64,000 nt of DNA from contig NZ_BMUL01000012.1 in the NCBI RefSeq assembly GCF_014650175.1, forward strand, positions 124,001 to 188,000, in the 5' to 3' direction. Each line of letters opens with the position of its first letter. Position 1 is the first letter of the stretch. The DNA comes from Streptomyces termitum (GTDB lineage Bacteria > Actinomycetota > Actinomycetes > Streptomycetales > Streptomycetaceae). Shown piece after piece: positions 7,680 through 15,041 of the stretch. The translations under genes were made by a program, and so were the position numbers. The notes under the pieces were generated by a model that saw nothing but the letters and a program-made list of their open reading frames with translations, searched no databases and was not told the DNA's origin.

Positions 7680-8896
7680 CGCGCGCCGCCGACGAGCGCG
7701 CTCAGCCGGGGCCAGCCCCGCTCCCGCGCGAATCCCTCGGGGGCCCAGCGGAGGGCGGGCACGGTACGCACCAGGCCGTCCCGGTCCCGTTCCAGAACGT
7801 GGACCTCGGCGATCCGCCGTCGTCCGTCGGCGTCCCGGACCAGGTGGAGCACGGCGGAGAGCCCCGCGCCCAACTGGCTGTGCAGGGCCGCCCGGTCGAG
7901 CCCCGCGGCGGTGCCGAGCGCTTCGAGGCGGGCGGGGACGTCGGCCGCCGTATTGGCGTGAAGAGTGCCCGAGCCGCCTTCGTGACCGGTGTTAAGGGCT
8001 GCCAGCAGGTCAACTGCCTCCCCGCCTCGGACCTCGCCGACGACCAGCCGGTCGGGCCGCATCCGCAGGGCCTGGCGGACCAGGTCCCGCAGGGTGACGA
8101 GCCCGGCCCCCTCCTGGTTCGGCGGGCGGGCCTCCAGGCGCACCACGTGGGGGTGGTCGGGGCGCAGCTCCGAGGAGTCCTCGGCGAGGACGATCCGCTC
8201 CCGCTCGCCGACCAGTCCGAGCAGGGCGGCGAGGAGCGTCGTCTTGCCCGTCCCCGTACCGCCGCTGACCAGGTAGGACACCCGGGCGCCGATCAGTGCC
8301 CGCAGGATCTCGTCGCCGCCCGGCGGCACCGTCCCGGCGGCGGTCAGCTCCTCCAGGGTGAAGGCCCGGGGCCGCATCACCCGCAGCGACAGGCAGGTGG
8401 AGCCGACCGCGACCGGCGGGAGGACCGCGTGCATACGGGTCCCGTCGGGCAGCCGGGCGTCCACCCACGGCCGGGCGTCGTCGAGCCGGCGGCCGGCGAC
8501 CGCCGCGAGCCGCTGGGCGAGCCGCCGTACGGCCGCCGCGTCGGAGAAGACCACCGGGGCCCGCTCCAGACCGGCGCCCCGGTCCACCCACACCCGGTCG
8601 GGCGCGGAGACCAGCACGTCGGTGACGTCCGGGTCGGCGAGGAGGGTCTCCAGCGGCCCCGCGCCGGTCAGTTCGGACCGCAGTTCCTCGGCCGCTCCCA
8701 GCACCTCGGCGTCCCCGAGCAGCCGCCCCTGGGCCCGCAGGGCGGCCGCCACCCTGGCCGGGGTGGGTTCGGCGCCGCTGGCCGCGAGCCGCTGCCGTAC
8801 GGCGTCGAGCAGTCCGGCGCCGCCGGCCGGGAGCACGGGGCGGGTGCCCCGCAGGGTGGTCGTCGCGGCGGTCTCCGTACCGCCCGCCGCCGTCAT
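7676..8896 (-). CDS. tadA: TadA-like secretion/pilus ATPase
   Basis: A 406-residue hexameric secretion ATPase of the GspE/TadA family (the helicase/secretion neighbourhood ATPase). The Walker A motif G-G-T-G-T-G-K-T-T is near residue 214, the Asp box (A-E-D-S-S-E-L) follows, and the Walker B region is L-V-V-G-E-V-R-G-G-E near 277, followed by H-A-N-T-A. The N-terminal domain carries the usual D-V-L-V-S-A-P-D strand. The start at 8896 overlaps the ssd stop (ATGA). It powers assembly of the Flp-like pilus. Confidence 0.92.
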   Translation of the reverse strand: MTAAGGTETAATTTLRGTRPVLPAGGAGLLDAVRQRLAASGAEPTPARVAAALRAQGRLLGDAEVLGAAEELRSELTGAGPLETLLADPDVTDVLVSAPDRVWVDRGAGLERAPVVFSDAAAVRRLAQRLAAVAGRRLDDARPWVDARLPDGTRMHAVLPPVAVGSTCLSLRVMRPRAFTLEELTAAGTVPPGGDEILRALIGARVSYLVSGGTGTGKTTLLAALLGLVGERERIVLAEDSSELRPDHPHVVRLEARPPNQEGAGLVTLRDLVRQALRMRPDRLVVGEVRGGEAVDLLAALNTGHEGGSGTLHANTAADVPARLEALGTAAGLDRAALHSQLGAGLSAVLHLVRDADGRRRIAEVHVLERDRDGLVRTVPALRWAPEGFARERGWPRLSALVGGAR

Positions 8897-10023
8897 GCCG
8901 CGTCTCCCGAGGGCAGCGCCCGCTCCCAGAAGGCGGTGCAGAAGCGGCCGAGCGGTCCGCGCGGGTCGGCGCCCGGCGGGGTGCCCGCGTCCAGGTCGGG
9001 CACGATGCCGGGGTCGTAGGGGAGTTCTCCGACGAGCGGCAGCCGGAGGGCGTCCGCGACCCAGCGTTCGTCGAGCCCCGTCGCGTACGGTCCTCGGACG
9101 ACGGCCCGCAGGTCGGGCACGACCAGGGAGAGGGTGGCGGCGACGCGGTGGGCGGCGGTGACCGCACGCAGTTCGCCGGGGACGACGACGAGGCCGAGGT
9201 CGAGCTGGGCCAGGGCTTCGGTCCCGGCCGCGTCGAGGGCCCTCGGCAGGTCGACCACGACGGTTCCGCCCCGGCGGCGCGCGGCGGCGAGCACGGACCG
9301 GACGGCATCGGGCGGCACGGCGGCGGACGGTTCCCGTCCCCAGCTGAGCACCCGCACCCCGTGGGCGGCGGGCAGCGACTCCTCCAGGGCCCCGCCGGCC
9401 AGCCGTCCCTTCGAGGCGGTGAAGTCGCCCCACCGCCTTCCCCTCTCGCGTTCGGCGCCGAGCAGCACGTCGAGTCCCCCGCCGAGGGGGTCGCCGTCGA
9501 CGAGTAGGGTCCGCCGGCCGGTACGGGCGGCGGCGAGCGCGAGCGCGCAGGCGAGGGTGGAGGCGCCGGCCCCGCCCCGGCCACCCACGACGCCGACGGT
9601 CAGGGCCGTCCGGCCGGCTCCCTCGGCGGCGTCGGCGATCCGGCCGACGACGAGGGCCTCGGCCTCGGGCAGCCGCAGGACGCTGTCCGCCCCGAGGGCG
9701 ACGGCGAGCCGCCACACCTCCGGGTCGTCGTCCCCGCGCCCGACGAGGACGACTCCGGGCCGGCGCGCGGCGCCCCGGCAGTGGGCCGCCACGTCCTCCC
9801 CGACGAGGACGAGCGGGGGATCGGTCCAGCCGGACCGCCGCTCGGGCACCCGGTGGTGCACCTCGGGCTCGACGCCGGCCGCGGCGCACAGCCGCAGCAG
9901 GTCGTCGAGGAGGACGACGTCCTCGGTGACGATCAGCGGGCCGGCCCCGCGCCCCTCCCCCGTCTCCCGCGCCGTGTCCTCGTGCTCCGCTCCGTTCGTG
10001 CGGGCGGTCGTCCGCTCCTGCAT
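8893..10023 (-). CDS. ssd: Ssd/CpaE-like septum-site and pilus localisation ATPase
   Basis: A 376-residue MinD/ParA-superfamily protein of the actinobacterial CpaE-homologue family (septum site-determining protein Ssd; Rv3660c in M. tuberculosis). The N-terminal third is a receiver-like domain. The ATPase domain begins near residue 142 with a divergent P-loop, G-G-R-G-G-A-G-A-S-T, lacking the Lys of Walker A, then L-L-V-D-G-D-P-L-G-G-G-L-D and V-V-V-D-L-P. In Tad systems the CpaE/TadZ protein places the pilus machinery at the pole; Ssd is also reported to affect septation. ATG at 10023 is preferred to GTG at 10032 because GAGAGGGG then sits 8 bases upstream. It is the first gene of the seven-gene operon. 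Confidence 0.88.
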   Translation of the reverse strand: MQERTTARTNGAEHEDTARETGEGRGAGPLIVTEDVVLLDDLLRLCAAAGVEPEVHHRVPERRSGWTDPPLVLVGEDVAAHCRGAARRPGVVLVGRGDDDPEVWRLAVALGADSVLRLPEAEALVVGRIADAAEGAGRTALTVGVVGGRGGAGASTLACALALAAARTGRRTLLVDGDPLGGGLDVLLGAERERGRRWGDFTASKGRLAGGALEESLPAAHGVRVLSWGREPSAAVPPDAVRSVLAAARRRGGTVVVDLPRALDAAGTEALAQLDLGLVVVPGELRAVTAAHRVAATLSLVVPDLRAVVRGPYATGLDERWVADALRLPLVGELPYDPGIVPDLDAGTPPGADPRGPLGRFCTAFWERALPSGDAA

Positions 10024-10120
10024 CGCGCACACCCCTCTCGTGATTCCCGTCGGCCGCGCACTTCGCGACGGGATTCACGGTGGGGCCACCGGAGAAATCG
10101 TGCGGAGACCACCGAAAAAC

Positions 10121-10147
10121 TGTGGATAAGTAACCGCCTGTGAATAA
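10121..10147. promoter_or_regulatory. Two DnaA-box-like sequences upstream of ssd
   Basis: TGTGGATAA at 10121-10129 and TGTGAATAA at 10139-10147 both match the reverse complement of TTATNCACA, the general DnaA box consensus. They have the same orientation and are 18 bases apart, in a locally A+T-rich stretch about 100 bases upstream of the ssd start. The favoured Streptomyces box is TTGTCCACA, so these are the E. coli form. Possible replication-linked control of ssd-tad; inference only. Confidence 0.45.
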
Positions 10148-10189
10148 CTCGACCACTCTCCCAGGGGCTCCCCGGAACGCAGCCTGCTG

Positions 10190-10204
10190 GTTACGGTGTG
10201 TAAC
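10190..10204. promoter_or_regulatory. Inverted repeat GTTAC-N5-GTAAC
   Basis: A perfect inverted repeat with a 5-base spacer, in the gap between the 6C RNA terminator and ssd. It has operator form for a small dimeric regulator; the regulator is unknown. Confidence 0.3.
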
Positions 10205-10208
10205 GAAT

Positions 10209-10245
10209 CGAAAGACCGCCGGGCCGGGAGCACCTGGACCGGCGG
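10209..10245 (-). terminator. Rho-independent terminator of the 6C RNA
   Basis: CCGCCGG at 10216-10222 pairs with CCGGCGG at 10239-10245, with two further inner pairs; on the minus strand the stem is followed by TCTTTCG. Known 6C RNAs in streptomycetes are followed by such a terminator. Confidence 0.6.
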
Positions 10246-10302
10246 CACCGCGAGAGAGGAGAGCGAGCGATGGCTCGACGCGAGAAAACGCCCCCGGACA
10301 TG

Positions 10303-10375
10303 CGACGACCCCCGCCGGGGGGGAGAGCGGGGGTCGTCTTTCCGGCCGACTCGGGGGGGGAGGAGCCGGGCCGGG
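10303..10375 (-). ncRNA. 6C RNA (two C-loop stem-loops)
   Basis: On the minus strand two consecutive stem-loops each present a run of cytosines in the loop. The first (10342-10374) has a CCGGCTC/GAGTCGG stem with one G-U pair, extended by CCGG/CCGG, and eight C in its loop. The second (10304-10338) has a perfect 12-bp stem, GACGACCCCCGC with its complement, and seven C in its loop. This is the definition of the 6C motif of actinobacteria. It is known to lie near chromosome-partitioning and pilus genes, and in S. coelicolor it is encoded as scr3558 at the equivalent place. Exact ends are unknown; the transcript probably continues to the terminator at 10209-10245. Its molecular role is not established. 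Confidence 0.85.
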
Positions 10376-10472
10376 TTAGCACGGTCGCGAACGATCCGTG
10401 ACTTCCATGGTGTACCCGAGAGCCTTCTCAGGCAAACCCACGCGCCCCAGCGTACGCCGAATGGCGGGCACC

Positions 10473-10478
10473 TATGCT
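10473..10478 (+). promoter_or_regulatory. -10 box of leaderless HAD gene
   Basis: TATGCT lies 7 bases before the GTG at 10486, so the transcript should begin at or next to the start codon. The ATG inside this hexamer (10474) is therefore probably not the translation start. Confidence 0.55.
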
Positions 10479-10485
10479 CAGCGTT

Positions 10486-11334
10486 GTGGAAAACCACTCC
10501 TTGCCGCGCACAGCCGCCTTCTTTGACCTGGACAAGACGGTCATTGCGAAGTCCTCGACGCTGACCTTCAGCAAGTCCTTCTACCGGGGCGGTCTGATCA
10601 GCCGCCGCGCCGCCCTGCGGACCGCCTACATCCAGTTCGTGTTCCTCGTCGGCGGCGCCGACCACGACCAGATGGAGCGGATGCGCGAATACCTTTCCGC
10701 GCTCTGCAAAGGCTGGAACGTCGCCCAGGTCAGGGAACTCGTCGCCGAGACCCTGCACGACCTGATCGACCCGATCATCTACGACGAGGCCGCCTCCCTC
10801 ATCGAGGACCACCACGCCGCCGGCCGCGACGTCGTGATCGTGTCCACCTCCGGTGCCGAGGTGGTCGAGCCGATCGGGGAGATGCTGGGGGCGGACCGGG
10901 TCGTCGCCACCCGGATGGTGGTCGGAGAGGACGGCTGCTTCACCGGCGAGGTGGAGTACTACGCCTACGGCCCGACCAAGGCCGAGGCCGTGCGGGAGCT
11001 GGCGGCGTCGGAGGGGTACGACCTCTCCCGCTGCTTCGCCTACAGCGACTCGGCGACCGACCTCCCCATGCTGGAGGCCGTCGGCCACCCGTACGCGGTC
11101 AACCCGGACCGGACGCTGCGCCGCGAGGCGACCGCCCGGGAATGGCCGGTGCTGGTCTTCAGCCGACCGGTACGGCTCAAGCAGCGGCTGCCCGCCTTCC
11201 GGATGCCGCCCCGGCCCGCGCTCGTGGCCGCGGCGGCGGTCGGAGCGGCGGCGGCCACCGCCGGACTCGTCTGGTACGCCACCCGGCGGCGCCGGTCCGC
11301 GGCGGGCACGGCCCGCTCGCCCCTTCTCAACTGA
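10486..11334 (+). CDS. HAD-IB family phosphatase with C-terminal membrane helix
   Basis: A 282-residue haloacid dehalogenase superfamily protein of the SerB-like HAD-IB group. Motif I is F-F-D-L-D-K-T near residue 12, motif II is V-S-T-S-G near 123, and motif III is Y-S-D-S-A-T-D-L-P-M-L near 185. The C-terminus has a hydrophobic Ala/Val segment (about residues 244-264) followed by Arg residues, so it is probably membrane-anchored. The same gene sits divergent to ssd in mycobacteria (Rv3661). The substrate is unknown; phospholipid or phosphoserine-type phosphomonoesters are typical. GTG 10486 was chosen because of the TATGCT box. Confidence 0.88.
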   Translation: MENHSLPRTAAFFDLDKTVIAKSSTLTFSKSFYRGGLISRRAALRTAYIQFVFLVGGADHDQMERMREYLSALCKGWNVAQVRELVAETLHDLIDPIIYDEAASLIEDHHAAGRDVVIVSTSGAEVVEPIGEMLGADRVVATRMVVGEDGCFTGEVEYYAYGPTKAEAVRELAASEGYDLSRCFAYSDSATDLPMLEAVGHPYAVNPDRTLRREATAREWPVLVFSRPVRLKQRLPAFRMPPRPALVAAAAVGAAAATAGLVWYATRRRRSAAGTARSPLLN

Positions 11335-11359
11335 ACAGTCGCCCCTCACACAGGGGGAT

Positions 11360-11398
11360 CCGACAGGAAGCGGAGCCACCACTTTCGCTTCCTGTCGG
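11360..11398 (+). terminator. Terminator after the HAD gene
   Basis: CCGACAGGAAGCG at 11360-11372 and its complement at 11386-11398 form a perfect 13-bp stem with a 13-base loop, 25 bases past the stop codon. Confidence 0.7.
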
Positions 11399-11610
11399 AC
11401 AGGAGTAGAAAGGAAGCAGGCCCGCGAGACCTGGGACATCCGAGAGGATCACCTGTTGAGCATGAAGGCCCCACGGACCTGACGCACAGAAACCCGGCAC
11501 CCACGCGACGTCGACCCGTCGATTACGGGCCAGCCGCACCAGGCGAAGGGCAAAGCACCCCGCCTGATGGGCACATATCGAGGACGCTTGGTAACTGGGT
11601 GGGCGTGTCG
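11399..11610. other. Intergenic stretch without recognised feature
   Basis: The middle part of the 345-base gap between the HAD and Fic-like genes (convergent). No frame has good codon bias and no tRNA or known RNA fold is evident. Confidence 0.35.
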
Positions 11611-11638
11611 GCGGCGGTACCGGTTCCGGTACCGCCGC
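11611..11638. terminator. Strong inverted repeat, possible terminator
   Basis: GCGGCGGTACCGG and its exact complement flank a TT centre (11611-11638), giving 13 bp that would have to open slightly at the centre to form a loop. It is the second of two hairpins downstream of the minus-strand Fic-like gene. Confidence 0.5.
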
Positions 11639-11654
11639 AACCCATGTGAGGGAG

Positions 11655-11674
11655 GTCCCGCCGCGCGGCGGGAC
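11655..11674 (-). terminator. Palindrome just past the Fic-like gene
   Basis: The 20-base perfect palindrome GTCCCGCCGCGCGGCGGGAC begins 6 bases after the stop codon of the minus-strand Fic-like gene. Confidence 0.55.
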
Positions 11675-11679
11675 TGGCC

Positions 11680-12498
11680 TCAGGCGGCGCCGCGCTGGAG
11701 CGCCTCGCAGACCGCCGTCGACTCCCGGACACCCAGCTCCACCGAGCGCCCGCAGTGGGCGATCCACGCCCCGACGCCCTCCGGGGTGCCGGAGAGATAG
11801 CCCTCGAAGGCGGCCAGATAGGCGGCCCGGCCCTGTTCCGCGTGGCCGACCTCGGCGGGGCAGACGCCCTTCGGGTCGAGGCCGCTGCCCTCCAGCACGA
11901 TCCGCTCCGCGGCTCGGGCGACGAGCCCGTTGTACGAGGTGAAGGGCCGCAGGGCGAGGAGTTCGCCGTGCACCACGGCGGACGTCACCAGGGCCGGGGC
12001 CTCGCTGCCGGCGACGACCAGTTCCGCGAGTCCGTCGAGCCGGGCGGCGACCTCGTCGGGGGCGGGCAGGGGCACCTCGACCAGCGGCTCGGTGACCGCC
12101 TCTCCGACCTGGCGGGGGCGGCCCACCGTGGGGTCCTGCTCCCCGGCCGCGACCAGGTGCAGCCGGGCGAGCACCCGGAGCGGCGACTGGCGCCAGATGG
12201 AGAGCAGTTGACCCGCCTCCGCGCTCAGGCGGAGGGAGGCGCCGACGACGCGTGCCTCGGGGTCCGCGCCGAAGTCGGTCCGGCGGCGGACCTCCTCCAG
12301 GGCCCAGTCGGCACCGGACAGGGCCGCCGATCCCCGGGCCCCGCGGAGCGCGGCCTCGGAGGAGATCTCGTTGCTGCGGCGGCGCATCACGCGGTGACCG
12401 TAGACCCGGTCGACGGCCTTGCGTACGGAGTCCACCGCATCGGCGACGCCCGGCAGGGAGCCGAGGGCGGCCAAGGGGTCAGAAGCGTGCGTACTCAT
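11680..12498 (-). CDS. Fic-like protein with degenerate active site
   Basis: A 272-residue all-helical protein with the layout of the Fic family; the syntenic M. tuberculosis gene Rv3641c is annotated fic. The segment that should be the AMP-transfer motif H-P-F-x-D-G-N-G-R reads R-P-F-T-S-Y-N-G-L-V-A-R near residue 200: the catalytic His is Arg, and D-G-N-G-R is not kept apart from N-G. It is therefore unlikely to be an AMP transferase of the usual kind. Start at 12498: no ribosome-binding site, but TAGCCT lies 8 bases upstream, so it is probably leaderless. Divergent from the CooC-like gene. Confidence 0.75.
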   Translation of the reverse strand: MSTHASDPLAALGSLPGVADAVDSVRKAVDRVYGHRVMRRRSNEISSEAALRGARGSAALSGADWALEEVRRRTDFGADPEARVVGASLRLSAEAGQLLSIWRQSPLRVLARLHLVAAGEQDPTVGRPRQVGEAVTEPLVEVPLPAPDEVAARLDGLAELVVAGSEAPALVTSAVVHGELLALRPFTSYNGLVARAAERIVLEGSGLDPKGVCPAEVGHAEQGRAAYLAAFEGYLSGTPEGVGAWIAHCGRSVELGVRESTAVCEALQRGAA

Positions 12499-12506
12499 AA
12501 GTAGGG

Positions 12507-12592
12507 AGGCTACGCGCCCCCGGGGTCCGCCCCACGATGGAGTGGTCTTCTTCATACATCTCGACCACGCATCGCATTCGAGCGGCTACGCT
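12507..12592. promoter_or_regulatory. Divergent leaderless promoters for fic-like and cooC-like genes
   Basis: On the minus strand TAGCCT (12507-12512) is 8 bases before the ATG at 12498. On the plus strand TACGCT (12587-12592) is 8 bases before the ATG at 12601. Only 102 bases separate the two genes, so the promoters may interfere or share regulators. Confidence 0.5.
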
Positions 12593-12600
12593 AGGTGAAT

Positions 12601-13587
12601 ATGAAGATCGCTTTCGTCGGGAAGGGCGGCAGCGGCAAGACGACGCTGTCCTCGCTCTTCGTCCGCCACCTCGCCGCCACCGAGTCGCCGGTCGTCGCCG
12701 TCGACGCGGACATCAACCAGCACCTGGGCGCCGCGCTCGGCCTCACCGAGGCGGAGGCGGGCGCACTGCCCGCGATGGGTGCGCACCTGCCGCTCATCAA
12801 GGAGTACCTGCGCGGCAGCAATCCCCGGATCTCCTCCGCCGAGACGATGATCAAGACCACGCCGCCCGGGGAGGGCTCGCGGCTGCTGCGGGTCCGCGAG
12901 GAGAACCCGGTCTACGAGGCGTGCGCCCGGACCGTCCGGCTCGACGCGGGCGAGATCCGGCTGATGGCGACCGGTCCGTTCACCGAGGCGGACCTCGGTG
13001 TGGCCTGCTACCACTCGAAGGTCGGCGCGGTGGAGCTGTGCCTGAACCACCTGGTGGACGGGGCCGACGAGTACGTGGTCGTCGACATGACGGCGGGTTC
13101 CGACTCCTTCGCGTCGGGCATGTTCACCCGCTTCGACATGACCTTCCTGGTCGCCGAGCCGACCCGGAAGGGCGTGTCGGTCTACCGCCAGTACAAGGAG
13201 TACGCGCGGGACTTCGGCGTCGCCCTGAAGGTCGTCGGGAACAAGGTGCAGGGCCCGGACGACCTGGACTTCCTGCGGGAGGAGGTCGGCGAGGACCTGC
13301 TCGTCACGGTGGGGCACTCGGACTGGGTCCGCGCGATGGAGAAGGGCCGGCCGCCGCGCTTCGACCTGCTGGAGCCGGAGAACCACGAGGCCCTGCGGAC
13401 CCTCCGGACGGCGGCGGACGCGTCGTACCGGAACCGCGACTGGGAGCGGTACACCAGCCAGATGGTCCACTTCCACCTGCGCAACGCGGAGAGCTGGGGG
13501 AACGAGAAGACCGGGGCGGACCTGGCGGCCCAGGTCGACCCCGGCTTCGTCCTCGGCGAGCCGACCGTCGCCGGAAACGCCCACTGA
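12601..13587 (+). CDS. CooC-like P-loop ATPase
   Basis: A 328-residue SIMIBI-class ATPase of the CooC/MinD type. The deviant Walker A motif G-K-G-G-S-G-K-T-T is at residues 8-16, followed by V-D-A-D-I-N and V-V-V-D-M-T-A-G-S. Such proteins insert nickel into CO dehydrogenase in other bacteria, but no CO dehydrogenase gene is near, and homologues are widespread in streptomycetes, so a general maturation or partitioning-like role is as likely. A GTG two codons upstream (12595) is possible; the ATG at 12601 also has a weak AGGTG nearby. Ends before a terminator shared with the convergent deacetylase-like gene. Confidence 0.8.
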   Translation: MKIAFVGKGGSGKTTLSSLFVRHLAATESPVVAVDADINQHLGAALGLTEAEAGALPAMGAHLPLIKEYLRGSNPRISSAETMIKTTPPGEGSRLLRVREENPVYEACARTVRLDAGEIRLMATGPFTEADLGVACYHSKVGAVELCLNHLVDGADEYVVVDMTAGSDSFASGMFTRFDMTFLVAEPTRKGVSVYRQYKEYARDFGVALKVVGNKVQGPDDLDFLREEVGEDLLVTVGHSDWVRAMEKGRPPRFDLLEPENHEALRTLRTAADASYRNRDWERYTSQMVHFHLRNAESWGNEKTGADLAAQVDPGFVLGEPTVAGNAH

Positions 13588-13666
13588 CGCGTCCCGCATC
13601 CCGCGCCCCGTGTCCCGCCTCAGTCCCGTCCGGCCCCACCCCCTCGGGGCGCGGGGGCGGGGCGCG

Positions 13667-13700
13667 CCGTCACCGCCGGTCGGGGGGCCGGCGGTGACGG
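13667..13700. terminator. Bidirectional terminator between convergent genes
   Basis: CCGTCACCGCCGG at 13667-13679 and its complement at 13688-13700 form a 13-bp stem with an 8-base G-rich loop, between the stops at 13587 and 13743. Confidence 0.7.
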
Positions 13701-13724
13701 TTCGCGGCAGCGGGGCCCGGGGGC

Positions 13725-13760
13725 CTACTTCCGGGTGGTGGGCTACTTCTGGGTGGTGGG
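13725..13760. repeat. 18-bp tandem duplication spanning a stop codon
   Basis: Two 18-base units (13725-13742 and 13743-13760) differ at one base. Each encodes, on the minus strand, P-T-T-(Q/R)-K and a TAG stop, so the last five codons and the stop of the deacetylase-like gene are duplicated. Confidence 0.8.
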
Positions 13761-15041
13761 CTGCTTCGGGGCGGGGGCGGCGGCCGGAGCCGCGAGGAAG
13801 GAGGACCAGCCGCCCGCCGGGGCCTCGCCGACCTTGAGCGTGCGCATCTTGGCGACGACGGCCGGGTCCTGGGCGTCGAGCCAGTCCGCGAGCTGGCGGA
13901 AGGAGACGCACTTGACGTCCTTCTGGACGCAGACCGTGGCGATGGTCTCCTCGACGGCGCGCATGTAGGTGCCGCCGTTCCAGGACTCGAAGTGGTTGCC
14001 GATGATGAGCGGCGCCCGGTTGCCCCGGTAGGAGCGCTCGAAGGCCTGGACGAGGCCGTCGCGCATCTGGTCGCCCCAGTAGGTCCGCATGTCGGGGTCG
14101 CCCTGGGTGGTGCCGGGCGACTGGTTGACCAGGAAGTTGTAGTCCATGGACAGGGTCTGGAAGGCGCGGCCCGGGACCGGGACGAGCTGCATGGACAGGT
14201 CCCAGAGGCCGTGGTCCTTCTTGGGCCAGATCTGGTCGTTGACGCCGCTGGTGTCATAGCGGAAGCCCAGTTCGGAGGCGGCCTGCACGAAGTTCTTCCG
14301 GCCCTCCAGGCACGGGGTTCGGGCGCCGACGAGTTCCTTGTCGTAGTCGAAGGGGAGCGGCTGCTCGGTGCGCAGGCCGGCGTTGGTCTTCCAGTTCTTG
14401 ACGAAGGACTTGGCCTGGCGGATCTCGCTCTTCCACTCGTCCACGGACCAGGTGCCGACGCCGCCGTCGGCGCCGCAGAAGTGGCCGTTGAAGTGGGTGC
14501 CGACCTCGTTGCCGTCGAGCCAGGCGCCGCGCAGTTCGCGGACGGTGTCACGGATGCCCTGAGCATCGTTGAAGCCGATGTCGGAGCGGCCGGCGGAGTG
14601 CTGCGGCGGGTCGTACATCGCCCGCTTCTCCTCCGGGAGGAGGTACACGCCGCTGAGGAAGTACGTCATGGTCGCGTCGTACTTCTTGCCGACCTTCCGG
14701 AAGTGGGAGAAGAGCTTCTGGCTGTCCTCGCCGGCGCCGTCCCAGGAGAAGACGACGAACTGCGGCGGGGCCTCGCCCGCCTTCAGCTTCTTCCAGGCCG
14801 GCTGGTGCGGCTGGGCGCCCGTGTAGGCGGTGGAGCCGTCGCCGATCAGGCGGACCGGGTTGGCGGGGGCGGCGGCGGGGCCCTTCTTGGCGGCGGCACC
14901 GGCGCCTCCGGCGCCCTGGGCGGCGTCCGTGTCGGGGCCGGAGCCCGCGCAGCCGGACAGGCCGGTGACCAGGGCGACGGTCAGCGCGCCGGCGGCCAGC
15001 GTCTTCCTGCGGAACGTGATTCCTCTCGCGGCGGCTGACAT
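13743..15041 (-). CDS. Polysaccharide-deacetylase-like lipoprotein
   Basis: A 432-residue exported protein. Signal sequence with a lipobox, L-S-G-C, lipid-attached Cys at residue 31, then a Gly/Ala linker. The remainder resembles the NodB/polysaccharide deacetylase fold: V-V-F-S-W-D-G near residue 94 in place of the T-F-D-D strand, M-T-Y-F-L-S-G, and G-T-H-F-N-G-H with the metal-binding H-x3-H. It probably acts on a cell-wall or capsular polymer outside the membrane; the substrate is unknown. The ATG at 15041 follows a GAGAGAGGTGGG purine stretch. The C-terminus is Ala/Pro-rich and ends in the duplicated stop region. Confidence 0.8.
   Translation of the reverse strand: MSAAARGITFRRKTLAAGALTVALVTGLSGCAGSGPDTDAAQGAGGAGAAAKKGPAAAPANPVRLIGDGSTAYTGAQPHQPAWKKLKAGEAPPQFVVFSWDGAGEDSQKLFSHFRKVGKKYDATMTYFLSGVYLLPEEKRAMYDPPQHSAGRSDIGFNDAQGIRDTVRELRGAWLDGNEVGTHFNGHFCGADGGVGTWSVDEWKSEIRQAKSFVKNWKTNAGLRTEQPLPFDYDKELVGARTPCLEGRKNFVQAASELGFRYDTSGVNDQIWPKKDHGLWDLSMQLVPVPGRAFQTLSMDYNFLVNQSPGTTQGDPDMRTYWGDQMRDGLVQAFERSYRGNRAPLIIGNHFESWNGGTYMRAVEETIATVCVQKDVKCVSFRQLADWLDAQDPAVVAKMRTLKVGEAPAGGWSSFLAAPAAAPAPKQPTTQK

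Noticed and set aside
10121..10204. Replication origin
   Set aside because: Only two DnaA boxes and no dnaA or dnaN genes; oriC in Streptomyces has many boxes.
10270..10400. Leader peptide with attenuator before the HAD gene
   Set aside because: A short plus-strand frame with a purine-rich upstream stretch reads through the hairpin at 10304-10338, but the hairpin is better explained as one of two C-loop stems of the minus-strand 6C RNA, and the HAD gene has its own leaderless promoter.
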